A stretch of 64,000 nucleotides of DNA, taken from Methylocystis sp. (GTDB lineage Bacteria; Pseudomonadota; Alphaproteobacteria; Rhizobiales; Beijerinckiaceae). Positions 39,158 through 48,219 of this stretch are shown here, one piece after another (the stretch's first letter is position 1; each line of letters opens with the position of its first letter). Both the position numbers and the translations under genes were made by a program. The notes under the pieces are model-generated. The model was given only the letters and a program-made list of their open reading frames with translations. It was not told the DNA's origin and did not search any database. The stretch is taken from assembly GCA_020252485.1 (NCBI GenBank), contig JADCCX010000008.1, positions 248,001 to 312,000 of the forward strand, read 5' to 3'.

Positions 39158-39167
39158 GTCGGCGCCG

Positions 39168-40127
39168 TCAGACGGCTTTTTCGCGGTCGAACTGACCTGC
39201 CGCACGGAACCTGTAGAGATAGCCCGGCACGATGGCCTCGATGGAAGCGGGGGCGAGGCCAAGTCCTTCCAGGGTCCGCCCCTCGGCAATCGCCGCTGCC
39301 GAAACGACATTGTCGCTCTTGAGCATCAGCACCTGATCGCGGGTCAGCAGGGGCTTGGGCAACATGCCCAGCAGGCGGCCCTGCAGCTCGGCGAGCGGGA
39401 ATGGAATCGGGATCAGCGCGCGGTTGCGGCCGGTTTCCGCCAGAATGTATTCGAGGATCTGGCGGAAGCTCTTCACGGCCGGTCCCCCCAGTTCGTAGAT
39501 CGCGCCGGGTTTCGCCTTGCCCTCCAAGCCGAGCGCGATGGCCTCCGCGACATCACCGACGAAGACGGGCTGGAACCTGGTTTCGCCCCCGCCGATCAGC
39601 GGCAGCGCGGGAAACACCCGCGCCATAGCCGCGAACTGGTTGAAGAAATTGTCCTCCGGACCGAAGATGATCGAGGGCCGCAGGATGATTGCCGAAGGCA
39701 TCTCCCGCAGGACGGCCGCCTCGCCCGCCGCTTTCGTCTGCGCATAAACCGCCGGCGATTCGCTGTCGGCGCCGATAGCCGAGACATGCACCAGCCGGTC
39801 GATGCCAACCCGCTGCGCGGCTTTCGCGATCACGCCCGGCCCTTCCGCCTGAACCCGGTCGAAGCTCTGACGGCCGCTCTCGAACAGGATGCCGACAAGA
39901 TTGACGACGGCATCCGCGCCTTCGACGGCCCGCATCACTGAATCCGGATAGCGCAGGTTCGCCTGCACGGCCATGATCTGGCCGACGCCGCCCATCGGCT
40001 GGAGATGGCCCGCGAGATCGGGACGCCGGACAGCGGCTCGCACGCGCCAGCCCCGCTTCGCCAGAGCCCGGACGGCATGCCGGCCAAGAAAGCCCGAGCC
40101 GCCGAAAACCGTGACCAGTCCCGTCAT
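39168..40127 (-). CDS. Complex I NDUFA9-family NAD(P)-binding protein
   Basis: 319 residues from ATG 40127, which has AAGGGG eight bases upstream. An atypical short-chain dehydrogenase: LVTVFGGSGFLGRHAVRALA (nucleotide site), VNLVGILFESGRQSFDRVQA, LVHVSAIGADSESPAVYAQT, ILRPSIIFGPEDNFFNQFAA and RFQPVFVGDVAEAIALGLEG. The family resembles the NDUFA9 accessory subunit of mitochondrial complex I and bacterial homologues thought to bind NADPH. It leads the operon with amine oxidase and glk. Confidence 0.92.
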   Translation of the reverse strand: MTGLVTVFGGSGFLGRHAVRALAKRGWRVRAAVRRPDLAGHLQPMGGVGQIMAVQANLRYPDSVMRAVEGADAVVNLVGILFESGRQSFDRVQAEGPGVIAKAAQRVGIDRLVHVSAIGADSESPAVYAQTKAAGEAAVLREMPSAIILRPSIIFGPEDNFFNQFAAMARVFPALPLIGGGETRFQPVFVGDVAEAIALGLEGKAKPGAIYELGGPAVKSFRQILEYILAETGRNRALIPIPFPLAELQGRLLGMLPKPLLTRDQVLMLKSDNVVSAAAIAEGRTLEGLGLAPASIEAIVPGYLYRFRAAGQFDREKAV

Positions 40128-40219
40128 CGAATTCCCCTTGTGCAATGCAATATATGTTTACTGCGCTGTTTAGCAGGAAGTGCGAAAAAAGGAATGGCTC
40201 CGCCCTGCCGCAGGGTGGA

Positions 40220-41308
40220 TCAACGACCCGTCTGGCCGCGGTGCCGCAGGAAATGATCGGCGAGCACGATCGCCATCATCGCTTCGGCGACCGGTACGGC
40301 GCGGATGCCGACGCAGGGGTCATGCCGGCCTTTCGTCAGGATCTCCGTCTCGTTGCCGTAGCGGTCGATCGTGGCGCGCGGCGTCAGGATCGACGAGGTC
40401 GGCTTGACGGCGAAACGGGCGACGATGGGCTGGCCGGAGGAGATACCGCCCAGAATGCCGCCGGCATTGTTGTTCGAGAACCGGATGGCGCCGTCGTTGG
40501 AAAGGCGCATCTCATCGGCGTTCTCCTCGCCACGGAGGATCGCCGCAGCCATGCCGGCGCCGATTTCGACGCCCTTGACGGCGTTGATCGACATCATCGC
40601 AGCGGCAATATCCGCGTCGAGCTTGCCATAGATCGGCGCGCCCCAACCGGCGGGAACACCCTCCGCCACGACCTCGATGACCGCGCCGACCGAAGAGCCA
40701 TCCTTGCGGATCGCATCGAGATAGCCTTCATAGAAAGCGGCCTTCTTCGCATCGGGGCAGAAGAAGGGATTGCGGTCCACCTCGTCCCAGTCCCAGCGGC
40801 TGCGATCGATCGCTTCCGGCCCCATCTGCACCAGCGCCGCGCGGATCGTGACGCCGGGAATGACCTTCCGCGCAATGGCGCCGGCCGCCACCCGCATCGC
40901 CGTCTCGCGGGCCGAGGAACGGCCGCCGCCGCGAAAATCGCGGATGCCGTATTTCATGTCGTAGGTGAAATCGGCGTGCCCCGGACGGTACTTGTCCTTG
41001 ATGTCGCCGTAATCCTTGGAGCGCTGATCGACATTCCCGATCATCAGCCCGATCGGCGTGCCGGTCGTGACCTGCTGACCCGCATCGTCTGCAAACACGC
41101 CCGAGAGGATCCGCACGGCGTCGGGCTCCTGGCGCTGCGTCGTGAAACGCGATTGGCCGGGACGCCGCCGCTCCAGCTCGCGCTGGATATCGTCCTCGCG
41201 CAGCGGAAGGCCGGGCGGACAGCCATCGACGACGCAGCCGATGGCAGGGCCATGGCTTTCGCCGAAAGTGGTGACGCGGAAGAGGTGACCGAAGGTGTTG
41301 TGCGACAT
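40220..41308 (-). CDS. aroC: Chorismate synthase
   Basis: 362 residues. AroC converts EPSP to chorismate with reduced FMN, the last shikimate step. The three family signatures are visible: [20 protein letters not shown] near the start, [40 protein letters not shown], and [19 protein letters not shown] before the C-terminus. Full length. In many rhizobia aroC lies next to the phosphatase and fabI; here a thioredoxin/CcdA pair is placed between them. Confidence 0.97.
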   Translation of the reverse strand: MSHNTFGHLFRVTTFGESHGPAIGCVVDGCPPGLPLREDDIQRELERRRPGQSRFTTQRQEPDAVRILSGVFADDAGQQVTTGTPIGLMIGNVDQRSKDYGDIKDKYRPGHADFTYDMKYGIRDFRGGGRSSARETAMRVAAGAIARKVIPGVTIRAALVQMGPEAIDRSRWDWDEVDRNPFFCPDAKKAAFYEGYLDAIRKDGSSVGAVIEVVAEGVPAGWGAPIYGKLDADIAAAMMSINAVKGVEIGAGMAAAILRGEENADEMRLSNDGAIRFSNNNAGGILGGISSGQPIVARFAVKPTSSILTPRATIDRYGNETEILTKGRHDPCVGIRAVPVAEAMMAIVLADHFLRHRGQTGR

Positions 41309-41483
41309 GGTGTTTTTCCAACGCCTCTTTGGCGGCTTGGGCCCGCGCCGTCAAATCCGCCCTCCATTGATGAGTCTTCGCCCTAACACTTTCGTGAAGG
41401 CGCATGATCGCAATGTGAGATGCCCGCGGCAGCACCCCAACATATGGTTTCGGCAGGCAACGAAGCCTTTTGGAGAATCACCC

Positions 41484-41876
41484 ATGCTGTCCCGCCGTTT
41501 TCTTCTGACCGCAGCCGCGGCGCTTGCCGCTACGGCGGCGGCGGCCCAATCCGCCGGTCCCGCCGCACCTTTCACGCAGGCAGGCTTTGAAGCGGCCCAG
41601 GCCGCCGGCAAAGCAGTCATCATCGAGGTCACAGCGCCCTGGTGCCCGACCTGCAAGGCGCAGGCGCCCATCATCAATTCGCTGATGGCCAGGCCCGAAA
41701 TGAAAGGCGTGATGCTCCTGAAGGTCGATTTTGACAGCCAGAAGGATATCTTGCGGACACTGAGAGTGGCGCAGCAGAGCACGTTGATCGCGTTCAAGGG
41801 TAAGACCGAGACCAGCCGCTCGATCGGCGACACGACGCCTGCGGGCATTGAAAAGCTCTTCAAGTCGGCCATGTGA
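41484..41876 (+). CDS. Periplasmic thioredoxin-like protein
   Basis: 130 residues from ATG 41484 (TGGAG ahead). Signal peptide MLSRRFLLTAAAALAATAAA-AQ, then a thioredoxin fold with the redox pair in VIIEVTAPWCPTCKAQAPII and the partner strand LLKVDFDSQKDILRTLRVAQ. The cis-Pro region is replaced by QQSTLIAFKGK, where the usual cis-proline is not obvious. It probably keeps periplasmic disulfides reduced, fed by the CcdA-like membrane protein 18 bases downstream. Together they mimic a split DsbD. Confidence 0.9.
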   Translation: MLSRRFLLTAAAALAATAAAAQSAGPAAPFTQAGFEAAQAAGKAVIIEVTAPWCPTCKAQAPIINSLMARPEMKGVMLLKVDFDSQKDILRTLRVAQQSTLIAFKGKTETSRSIGDTTPAGIEKLFKSAM

Positions 41877-41894
41877 CCGGACAAGACCGCGCTC

Positions 41895-42614
41895 ATGCTG
41901 ACGACGCTTCTCCTCGCCGGCCTCGCGGGTGTCCTTTCGACGCTTTCCCCCTGCGTCCTACCGATCCTGCCGATCGTGCTGGGCGCGGCTGCGGGCGAAC
42001 ACCGCGGCGGGCCGCTCGCGCTGGCGGCAGGATTGGCGCTTTCCTTCGTCATCATCGGCATGTTCATCGCCACATTCGGCTTTTCCATAGGGCTGACGGG
42101 TGACGTCTTCCGCCTGGCTGCCGCAGCACTGATGATCATCATCGGCATGGTTTTGCTGTCGCCGCAATTATCGATGCGGCTCGCTGCCGCCGGCGGCCCG
42201 GCGGGCGGCTGGGTCGAGCAGCGCTTCGGCGGCGTCTCCACGCGCGGATTATCCGGCCAGTTCGCCGTTGGCCTGCTGCTGGGCGCCGTATGGAGCCCCT
42301 GCGTGGGACCGACGCTGGGCGCCGCCTCCGTTCTCGCCGCAAGAGGCGAGAACCTGGGTCAAGTGGCGCTGACGATGCTGGCCTTCGGCGTAGGGGCCGG
42401 CTTGCCATTGATCCTGCTGGGGCTGCTCTCCCGGGAGGCCTTCTTGAAGTGGCGCGGCCGCATGATGGCCGCTGGCAGCCGGGGCAAGATGATTTTCGGC
42501 GCCGTTCTGCTGGCGGCTGGCCTTCTGGTGCTGACGGGCCTCGACAAGAGGGTGGAAGCAGCGCTTGTCGCCGCATCGCCGGAATGGCTGACGAACCTGA
42601 CGACGCGATTCTGA
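41895..42614 (+). CDS. CcdA/DsbD-like thiol transport membrane protein
   Basis: 239 residues, about six transmembrane helices. Two conserved Pro-Cys sites, LSTLSPCVLPILPIVLGAAA in helix 1 and GAVWSPCVGPTLGAASVLAA in helix 4, carry electrons across the membrane from cytoplasmic thioredoxin. This is the CcdA family of cytochrome c maturation and periplasmic reduction. Operon partner of the thioredoxin-like gene. Its TGA and the stop of the convergent phosphatase lie in one TGACGTCA. Confidence 0.92.
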   Translation: MLTTLLLAGLAGVLSTLSPCVLPILPIVLGAAAGEHRGGPLALAAGLALSFVIIGMFIATFGFSIGLTGDVFRLAAAALMIIIGMVLLSPQLSMRLAAAGGPAGGWVEQRFGGVSTRGLSGQFAVGLLLGAVWSPCVGPTLGAASVLAARGENLGQVALTMLAFGVGAGLPLILLGLLSREAFLKWRGRMMAAGSRGKMIFGAVLLAAGLLVLTGLDKRVEAALVAASPEWLTNLTTRF

Positions 42615-42616
42615 CG

Positions 42617-43219
42617 TCAGCCGGATTTCGGGCCGGCGGCCCAGCTGCAGGCGCCATCGCGGAACACGAGGACCCTGCCCTGCCAGATGTCCTCGGCGGC
42701 AGCCCGCGACGGGGCATGCCCGCCGATCAGCGCCATCAGCACGCGCGCCACGCCGCCATGCGAAACGAGCACGCTGTCGCCCTGCAGCGATGGCAGGAAA
42801 TCCCGCATGCGCTCCATGAGCATGGCGTAGCTCTCGCCCTCAGGCGGGACCGCGCCCCATTTGTCCCGCTCGCGGCGCGAGGCGCCGGCGGGATCGGTGC
42901 GGCGGACTTCCTTCCAGGTCATTCCTTCCCACCGGCCGAAGGTCAGTTCCTTGAGGCGGCCATCGGTCGTGTAGCAGGCGGGATTCAGCCCGATCGCCGT
43001 CCGTGCGCGCTCGGCGGTTTCCCTTGTCCGTGAGAGCGGCGATACCCACCAATCCAGATCCTCCGGACGGGCATGGAGCGCCTTGAGGATCAGGCCGGCC
43101 TCGGCGGCCTGAGCCCGGCCAAGGTCATTGAGGGGGATATCCCTTTGCCCCTGAAGGCGCCCCCCGGCGTTCCAATCCGTTTCGCCGTGGCGGATGAAAT
43201 AGATCGCATGCGGGAACAT
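42617..43219 (-). CDS. Histidine phosphatase family protein
   Basis: 200 residues with the RHG catalytic motif at the very start (AIYFIRHGETDWNAGGRLQG), DIPLNDLGRAQA, and the second-half histidine in DSVLVSHGGVARVLMALIGG. LKELTFGRWEGMTWKEV is the usual phosphoglycerate-mutase-like stretch. The substrate is unknown: these act on phosphosugars, nucleotides or cofactors such as alpha-ribazole phosphate. It follows fabI by 19 bases on the same strand. Confidence 0.93.
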   Translation of the reverse strand: MFPHAIYFIRHGETDWNAGGRLQGQRDIPLNDLGRAQAAEAGLILKALHARPEDLDWWVSPLSRTRETAERARTAIGLNPACYTTDGRLKELTFGRWEGMTWKEVRRTDPAGASRRERDKWGAVPPEGESYAMLMERMRDFLPSLQGDSVLVSHGGVARVLMALIGGHAPSRAAAEDIWQGRVLVFRDGACSWAAGPKSG

Positions 43220-43238
43220 AAGCGGGCGAGCTGCGCAA

Positions 43239-44069
43239 TCAATCCTTGTCGAGCGTCATGTCGGGTGCGGTCGGGTTCTTCATTCCGACGATATGGTAGC
43301 CCGAATCGACATGATGGATTTCCCCCGTCACGCCACGCGAGAGATCGGACAGCATATACATGCCGGCGTCGCCCACCTCCTCGATCGTGACGGTGCGCCG
43401 CAGCGGGGAATTGTATTCGTTCCACTTCAGAATGTAGCGGAAGTCGCTGATGCCAGAGGCGGCGAGCGTCTTGATAGGCCCCGCCGAAATGGCGTTGACC
43501 CTGATGCCCTTGGGGCCGAGATCGGCGGCGAGGTAGCGGACGGAGGCCTCCAGCGCGGCTTTTGAGACGCCCATGACGTTGTAATGCGGCATCCATTTCT
43601 CGGCGCCGTAATAGGTGAGCGACAGCATCGAACCGCCGGTTTCCGGCATCAGCTTCTCGGCCCGCTGGGCCGCCGCGGTGAAGGAATAACAGGAAATCAG
43701 CAGGGATTTCGTGAAGTTGGCCTCGGTCGTCTCGATGTAGCGGCCGGTGAGTTCATCCTTATCGGCGTAGGCGATCGCATGAACGATGAAGTCGAGTCCG
43801 CCCCATATCCTCTTCACCTCTTCAAAAACGGCATCGATCGTCGATGGTTCGGTGACATCGCAATGGCCGGCCACATGGCCGCCGACTTCCGCCGCCAGTG
43901 GCTCGACGCGCTTCTTCAGCGCATCGCCCTGGTAGGTGAAGGCGAGTTCCGCGCCCTGCAGATGACATGCCCTGGCGATGCCCCAGGCGATCGACATCTT
44001 GTTGGCGACGCCCATGATGAGGCCCCGCTTGCCGGCCATCAGGGTTCCGCGTGTCTCGTCCGAAGCCAT
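43239..44069 (-). CDS. fabI: Enoyl-[acyl-carrier-protein] reductase (NADH), FabI
   Basis: 276 residues from ATG 44067-44069 with GGAGAG ahead; the longer frame to 44861 is a shadow. An SDR enzyme that reduces enoyl-ACP in fatty-acid elongation and is the triclosan target. Visible: GLIMGVANKMSIAWGIARAC cofactor loop, VHAIAYADKDEL, SMLSLTYYGAEKWMPHYNVM (Y-x6-K catalytic pair), GVSKAALEASVRYLAADLGP and RVNAISAGPIKTLAASGI. Usual FabI length. It is co-transcribed with the histidine phosphatase. Confidence 0.96.
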   Translation of the reverse strand: MASDETRGTLMAGKRGLIMGVANKMSIAWGIARACHLQGAELAFTYQGDALKKRVEPLAAEVGGHVAGHCDVTEPSTIDAVFEEVKRIWGGLDFIVHAIAYADKDELTGRYIETTEANFTKSLLISCYSFTAAAQRAEKLMPETGGSMLSLTYYGAEKWMPHYNVMGVSKAALEASVRYLAADLGPKGIRVNAISAGPIKTLAASGISDFRYILKWNEYNSPLRRTVTIEEVGDAGMYMLSDLSRGVTGEIHHVDSGYHIVGMKNPTAPDMTLDKD

Positions 44070-44216
44070 ATGCTTCTCTCCGCCTTGTGCGATTGTTGCT
44101 GGCACCCGCCATAGCGGATGCGGATCGTCGCGCAAAGCACGGATGCGCGCAGTGAATGGGATTGATTTTAGGGCTGGGGCATCCGATTGTCCGCCAAAAT
44201 CGGGAGGAGCCAACCA

Positions 44217-45188
44217 ATGCTGGCAACGCGACGGAAATGGACAGCGGCCTGCCTGGGCCTCTTGGCTGCGGCATTTGCAACGGGCGCAGGAGCACAGGAC
44301 GCCTTTCCCAGCCGTCCGATCACCATGATCGTGCCCTTTGCACCGGGCGGAACATCCGACGTGATCGCACGCATTGTCGCCGAAAAAATGAGCCAGATCA
44401 TCGGCCAGCGCGTGGTGCCGGAGAATGTGGCCGGCGCCGGCGGCTCCACCGCGCTCACCCGGCTCTCGCGCGCTCCCGCGGATGGCTACACGATCGGGAT
44501 CAGCAACAGCGGCACCAGCGCGGCCGTCTACTGGATCCACGAGAATGTGCCGTTCAAGCCGGAGGATTTCGCGGCCGTCGGCCTGATCGCCAAGACGGCG
44601 CCCATGGTCGCCCTGAGGGCGGACTTTCCTGCGAAGAACATGGCGGAATTCGTCGAATATCTGAAGAAGAACCCGGGCAAGGTGACACTGGGCCATGCGG
44701 GCACAGGCTCGTCGAACCACTTGATCTGCCTCAACTTCATTCAGGCCGCCGGCGCAGATATCCAATTGATCGGCTATCGCGGCGCGGCCCCCGCGCTGAA
44801 CGACCTGCTCGCCAAGTCGATCGACGGCGTCTGCGACACGGCGACGTCGCTGCAAAGCCATGTGCTCGGCGGCAATGCGAAGGCGATGGCGGTGGCGACC
44901 GATACGCGGCTTGCCATCCTTCCCGATGTGCCGACCTCCGTCGAAGCGGGCCTATCCGGCTTCTCGATGCAGGGCTGGAACGGATTCTTCGTGCCCAAGG
45001 GCACGCCGCCGGCCGTCATCGCCAGGCTGAACGACGTCCTGCGTCAGGCGCTGGACAGCGAACCCGTCAGGAAGCGCCTCACGGAACTGGCGGCGACGCC
45101 CGCGCCGGATGCGGAGCGCTCGGCCGATTTCCTCGCCAGGCTCGTTCCGGTGGAGGTGGAGCGCTACAAGAAGCTGCTGGGGAAATAA
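44217..45188 (+). CDS. Bug-family solute-binding protein (TctC type), second copy
   Basis: 323 residues from ATG 44217, preceded by GGGAGGAG. Signal peptide MLATRRKWTAACLGLLAAAF to GAGAQ. TctC core: FPSRPITMIVPFAPGGTSDV, IGQRVVPENVAGAGGSTALT, GHAGTGSSNHLICLNFIQAA and IDGVCDTATSL. Same family as 21786-22760 but only distantly similar. No TctA/TctB partner is near. It is divergent from fabI and followed after 55 bases by a winged-helix regulator on the same strand. Confidence 0.92.
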   Translation: MLATRRKWTAACLGLLAAAFATGAGAQDAFPSRPITMIVPFAPGGTSDVIARIVAEKMSQIIGQRVVPENVAGAGGSTALTRLSRAPADGYTIGISNSGTSAAVYWIHENVPFKPEDFAAVGLIAKTAPMVALRADFPAKNMAEFVEYLKKNPGKVTLGHAGTGSSNHLICLNFIQAAGADIQLIGYRGAAPALNDLLAKSIDGVCDTATSLQSHVLGGNAKAMAVATDTRLAILPDVPTSVEAGLSGFSMQGWNGFFVPKGTPPAVIARLNDVLRQALDSEPVRKRLTELAATPAPDAERSADFLARLVPVEVERYKKLLGK

Positions 45189-45243
45189 GGGCAAGCGTGA
45201 GAAGCTGTTGGCCGGACACATCGGGGAAGGCTAGAAGGGCAGC

Positions 45244-45768
45244 ATGACCGACGAACCCGTTCAGCCGCTCGGCCCCATCGTTTCCTCCGGACATCTGGCA
45301 TCCGGCGCGCTTCCGTCGCTCTCGGAGTTCGAGTTCGGCCTAACCATGCTCAACCACGCCTTTCACCGCTGGATGGTGCGCTGCATGGCTGCGGCGGGCG
45401 TGCCGGACCTCTCGCCCTTCGATGTGCTGGTGCTGCACAATGTGAACCACCGCGCCAAGCCCAAGCGCCTCGCCGACATCTGCCTGGTCCTCAATGTGGA
45501 GGACACGCATCTGGTGAACTATTCGCTGAAGAAGCTCGAAAAGCTGAAGCTGATCAAGGGCGGCAAGGCCGGCAAGGAGAAGATCGTCACGGTCACGCCT
45601 GCCGGCCAGCAGGCCTGCGAGCGCTACAAGGCCGTGCGCGAGGGACTGCTGGTGCCCTCGGTTCTGGGCACCGGCATCGACCCCCGCAAGCTCTCCGCCT
45701 TCGCGGCGGAATTGCGTTCGCTCTCGGGGCATTACGATCAGGCGGCGCGCGCGGCGGCGAGCCTGTAA
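45244..45768 (+). CDS. Winged-helix DNA-binding protein, MarR-like
   Basis: 174 residues. Central winged helix: LTMLNHAFHRWMVRCMAAAG, LSPFDVLVLHNVNHRAKPKR, LADICLVLNVEDTHLVNYSL and KKLEKLKLIKGGKAGKEKIV, with the beta-wing at VTVTPAGQQ. It matches the predicted transcription regulator group that annotators place near MarR, with flanking helices for dimerisation. The ligand and target are unknown. It is 55 bases from the Bug-type gene, so co-regulation is possible. Confidence 0.85.
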   Translation: MTDEPVQPLGPIVSSGHLASGALPSLSEFEFGLTMLNHAFHRWMVRCMAAAGVPDLSPFDVLVLHNVNHRAKPKRLADICLVLNVEDTHLVNYSLKKLEKLKLIKGGKAGKEKIVTVTPAGQQACERYKAVREGLLVPSVLGTGIDPRKLSAFAAELRSLSGHYDQAARAAASL

Positions 45769-45775
45769 GGGAGCC

Positions 45776-46282
45776 TCAAGAGGTCGTCCTCGCGGCAAGT
45801 TTGCCGCCTGAACCCCACACCCGCTGCTCCTCGGTCTCCACCGCGCCGGGGCGCGCCTGCCTGAGGCGCGTCAGCGCGGCATCGGGCTCCTCGCCCCGTT
45901 CCACCATGAGCCGGAGCGCGATCATGCCCGAGCGGCCAAGCCCGCCCCGGCAATGCAGGAGCACGCCCTCCCCCTGACCGAGTGCAGCGTGGATTTCCGC
46001 CGAGAGCGAGGACCAGGCCGGCAGCGCCTCCGGTAATGGCGTCCCGAAATCGACAATCGGGAAATGCCGCCACTCGACACCCGCTTGCGCCAGGCGGGCG
46101 GGAAGATCGGCGACGCCTAAAGCGGCCATCTCCGTTGCTTCTGTCATGGAAACGACAAGGGCCGGACGCCATCGTGCAATCGCCTCAAGATCACCCGCGA
46201 GATCGCCGCCGCGCCCCGGCAACGGGCAGATGCCGATGCGGCCGCCCAGCGGGATCGTTACGATCTGAAACGGTTCGCTCAT
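45776..46282 (-). CDS. Cysteine-based protein phosphatase (dual-specificity type)
   Basis: 168 residues. The P-loop HCRGGLGRSGMIALRLMVER (Cys ~108) matches the HCxxGxxRS catalytic signature, and IVDFGTPLPEA supplies a plausible general-acid Asp. A short protein tyrosine or dual-specificity-type phosphatase without other domains. The start MSEPFQIVTIPLGGRIGICP is taken at the ATG, nine bases past the pirin stop, so pirin and this phosphatase share a transcript. The physiological substrate cannot be told. Confidence 0.9.
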   Translation of the reverse strand: MSEPFQIVTIPLGGRIGICPLPGRGGDLAGDLEAIARWRPALVVSMTEATEMAALGVADLPARLAQAGVEWRHFPIVDFGTPLPEALPAWSSLSAEIHAALGQGEGVLLHCRGGLGRSGMIALRLMVERGEEPDAALTRLRQARPGAVETEEQRVWGSGGKLAARTTS

Positions 46283-46291
46283 GGCAGCCGG

Positions 46292-47206
46292 TCAATCGGG
46301 CAGCGGGATGAACTCATGCTCGCCCGGAACGCTGTCGAAACGGCCGCGCTTCCAGTCCTCCTTGGCCTGATCGATGCGCTCCTTGGAGGAATGCACGAAG
46401 TTCCACCAGAGGTGACGCGGGCCGTCCATCGCCTCGCCGCCGAGCAGCATGATCCGGGCGTGGCCGAGGGCCAGAATTGAAATGCGGTCGCCGGGCCTCA
46501 GCACCAGCAGCCGGCCCGCCCCGAAAATGTCGCCGGCGATATCGATCTCGCCCGAAACGATATAAATGCCCCGCTCCTCGTAATCAGCATCGAGCGGCAG
46601 CACGGCGCCGGGCGAAAGCATCGCTTCGGCGTAGAAGGTCTCGTGCGGGAAGGGCACCGGCGATGTCTCGCCATAGAGCGAGCCCATGATAAGCCGCACA
46701 CGCTTGCCCTCGCCCCGGATGACGGGAAGCTCATCGACCCCGGCATGCAGGAAGCCGGGCGCGGTTTCCTCGTGGCTCTTCGGCAGCGCGAGCCATGTCT
46801 GGATGCCGAACATCTTCTGCGGCATGGTCCGGAGCTCCGGCGCGGTGCGCTCCGAATGCACGATGCCGCGCCCTGCCGTCATCAGGTTGACCTCGCCCGG
46901 CCGGATCGGCAGCGCCGAACCCAGGCTGTCGCGATGGAAGATTTCGCCATCGAAGAGATAGCTCACGGTCGAGAGCCCGATATGCGGATGCGGCCGCACG
47001 TCGATCCCCTGCCCGAGCAGAAATTCCGCCGGTCCGAACTGATCGAAGAAGATGAACGGCCCGATCATCTTGCGGCCGGCGGAAGGCAGGGCGCGGCGCA
47101 CGCTGAAGCCGCCAAGATCCTTGGCGGAAGGCACGATCACCTGCTCCACGGCCTCGCAGGAAAAGGCATCGCCTGGCACGGGATCATCGGCGGGATGGTG
47201 GGACAT
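46292..47206 (-). CDS. Pirin family protein
   Basis: 304 residues from ATG 47206 (GGAGG ahead). Bicupin protein: IGPFIFFDQFGPAEFLLGQG, VRPHPHIGLSTVSYLFDGEI (metal-binding His pair), HRDSLGSALPIRPGEVNLMT and GRGIVHSERTAPE, the pirin N-terminal core. Bacterial pirins include quercetinases and redox-responsive regulators. No partner clarifies the role, though it is followed by a protein phosphatase. It starts 50 bases from the left repeat of the extensin-end element. Confidence 0.94.
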   Translation of the reverse strand: MSHHPADDPVPGDAFSCEAVEQVIVPSAKDLGGFSVRRALPSAGRKMIGPFIFFDQFGPAEFLLGQGIDVRPHPHIGLSTVSYLFDGEIFHRDSLGSALPIRPGEVNLMTAGRGIVHSERTAPELRTMPQKMFGIQTWLALPKSHEETAPGFLHAGVDELPVIRGEGKRVRLIMGSLYGETSPVPFPHETFYAEAMLSPGAVLPLDADYEERGIYIVSGEIDIAGDIFGAGRLLVLRPGDRISILALGHARIMLLGGEAMDGPRHLWWNFVHSSKERIDQAKEDWKRGRFDSVPGEHEFIPLPD

Positions 47207-47255
47207 GAGCGTAATCCTCCGGTTGGTCGACACCCGTCCATATGGGGAGTCGCCA

Positions 47256-47402
47256 TGGGATATCGAATGCAGCAAGGATGCAAGGCAGCATTGCATCAGG
47301 AATGGCCGCCGCCGCTATTCGCCGACGCTGCCAGTGACCTCGTCGAGATCTTCCTTGTCGATCTCATGCTCCTTCAGCGGCAGGAACGGGCCTTTGCCCT
47401 GC
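47256..47402. repeat. Left direct repeat: copy of the extensin gene 3' end
   Basis: Aligns without gaps to 48834-48980 (offset 1578). The last 96 bases (47307-47402) are identical to 48885-48980, and the first 51 match at about 36 positions. The copy encodes, on the minus strand, the last ~29 residues of the extensin-like protein with its stop at 47315-47317, and then part of its 3' flank. It is not joined to any extensin gene, so it is a relic or the target-site copy. Confidence 0.9.
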
Positions 47403-47466
47403 GCCTCTTCCAGCCAAGTAAACCTGTCCTATTGCCCGAAGGCCCGAACTAAGCCAAAGGTGAAAT

Positions 47467-48219
47467 TTATGCGGCGACCGAAGCGTTCCGTCTAAATTCG
47501 TCAGGGCTAGCGCCAATGGCCATGATGTTTGACACATCAGACAACATCTGCGCTTTGGCCGTCAGTCTTTCAATAGAGTTTACAACAGAATTTAGAGATG
47601 GCGCATTATGCCCTTTGCTTAGATCAGAGAACATAAAAAACTTGCTGGCAATGGCATTTCCATGCTCTCCAACAAACTCAAAAACAGCTTTCTTCCCATT
47701 GATCGAAACTACGTTTCGAGCTTCCCAAGTGGCGTCGTGCCCAATTAGTTCTTGTTTTTTTGCTACGTTGACGCGGCCAAAAATTTCACTGACAACATCA
47801 TAAACAAGGGTGTTGTTCTGACGATCTTTAGCCTCCAAAGCCCTATAGAGGGCACGGGCCACTGCGTTCACGGATGCATTCGCGATGGCAACGATAACGC
47901 CCTCAATGCGGTCAAGGGGTGCCGACGCAGCAAAGACGCTCGCGCCATCATATCCGACGCCGAACCAAGCAGCTGCCTCCTTTGCAGCCCCATCATAAAA
48001 ATCTGCGGTCCCCGCCATCTCCGACTCCCGCATCCCAAGGGCACAATCAGAGACGAAACACTTATCTCCCGAGAGGGACACATGAACGGCGGCCATTGCA
48101 CCGCTCGGATACGAAACGGGGATACTCACGACCGTCGCTTCACCATGTGTGCGCACAGACACAAGCCGCCCGATGGCGGTAGCGATGGCGGCTTTCAGAG
48201 GGCGTGTGTCCGTAATCAT
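47467..48219 (-). CDS. DUF1828-like protein of the two-gene element
   Basis: 250 residues, starting MITDTRPLKAAIATAIGRLV. The N-terminal half reads VRTHGEATVVSIPVSYPSGA, VHVSLSGDKCFVSDCALGMR and EGVIVAIANASVNAVARALY, a pattern I associate with DUF1828 proteins; the match is moderate. The C-terminal half (KKAVFEFVGEHGNAIASKFF, SIERLTAKAQMLSDVSNIMA) is less familiar. Its ATG (48217-48219) directly follows the TAG of the gene upstream, so the two are coupled. Composition is AT-rich. A toxin, antitoxin or defence role is possible but unproven. Confidence 0.8.
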   Translation of the reverse strand: MITDTRPLKAAIATAIGRLVSVRTHGEATVVSIPVSYPSGAMAAVHVSLSGDKCFVSDCALGMRESEMAGTADFYDGAAKEAAAWFGVGYDGASVFAASAPLDRIEGVIVAIANASVNAVARALYRALEAKDRQNNTLVYDVVSEIFGRVNVAKKQELIGHDATWEARNVVSINGKKAVFEFVGEHGNAIASKFFMFSDLSKGHNAPSLNSVVNSIERLTAKAQMLSDVSNIMAIGASPDEFRRNASVAA

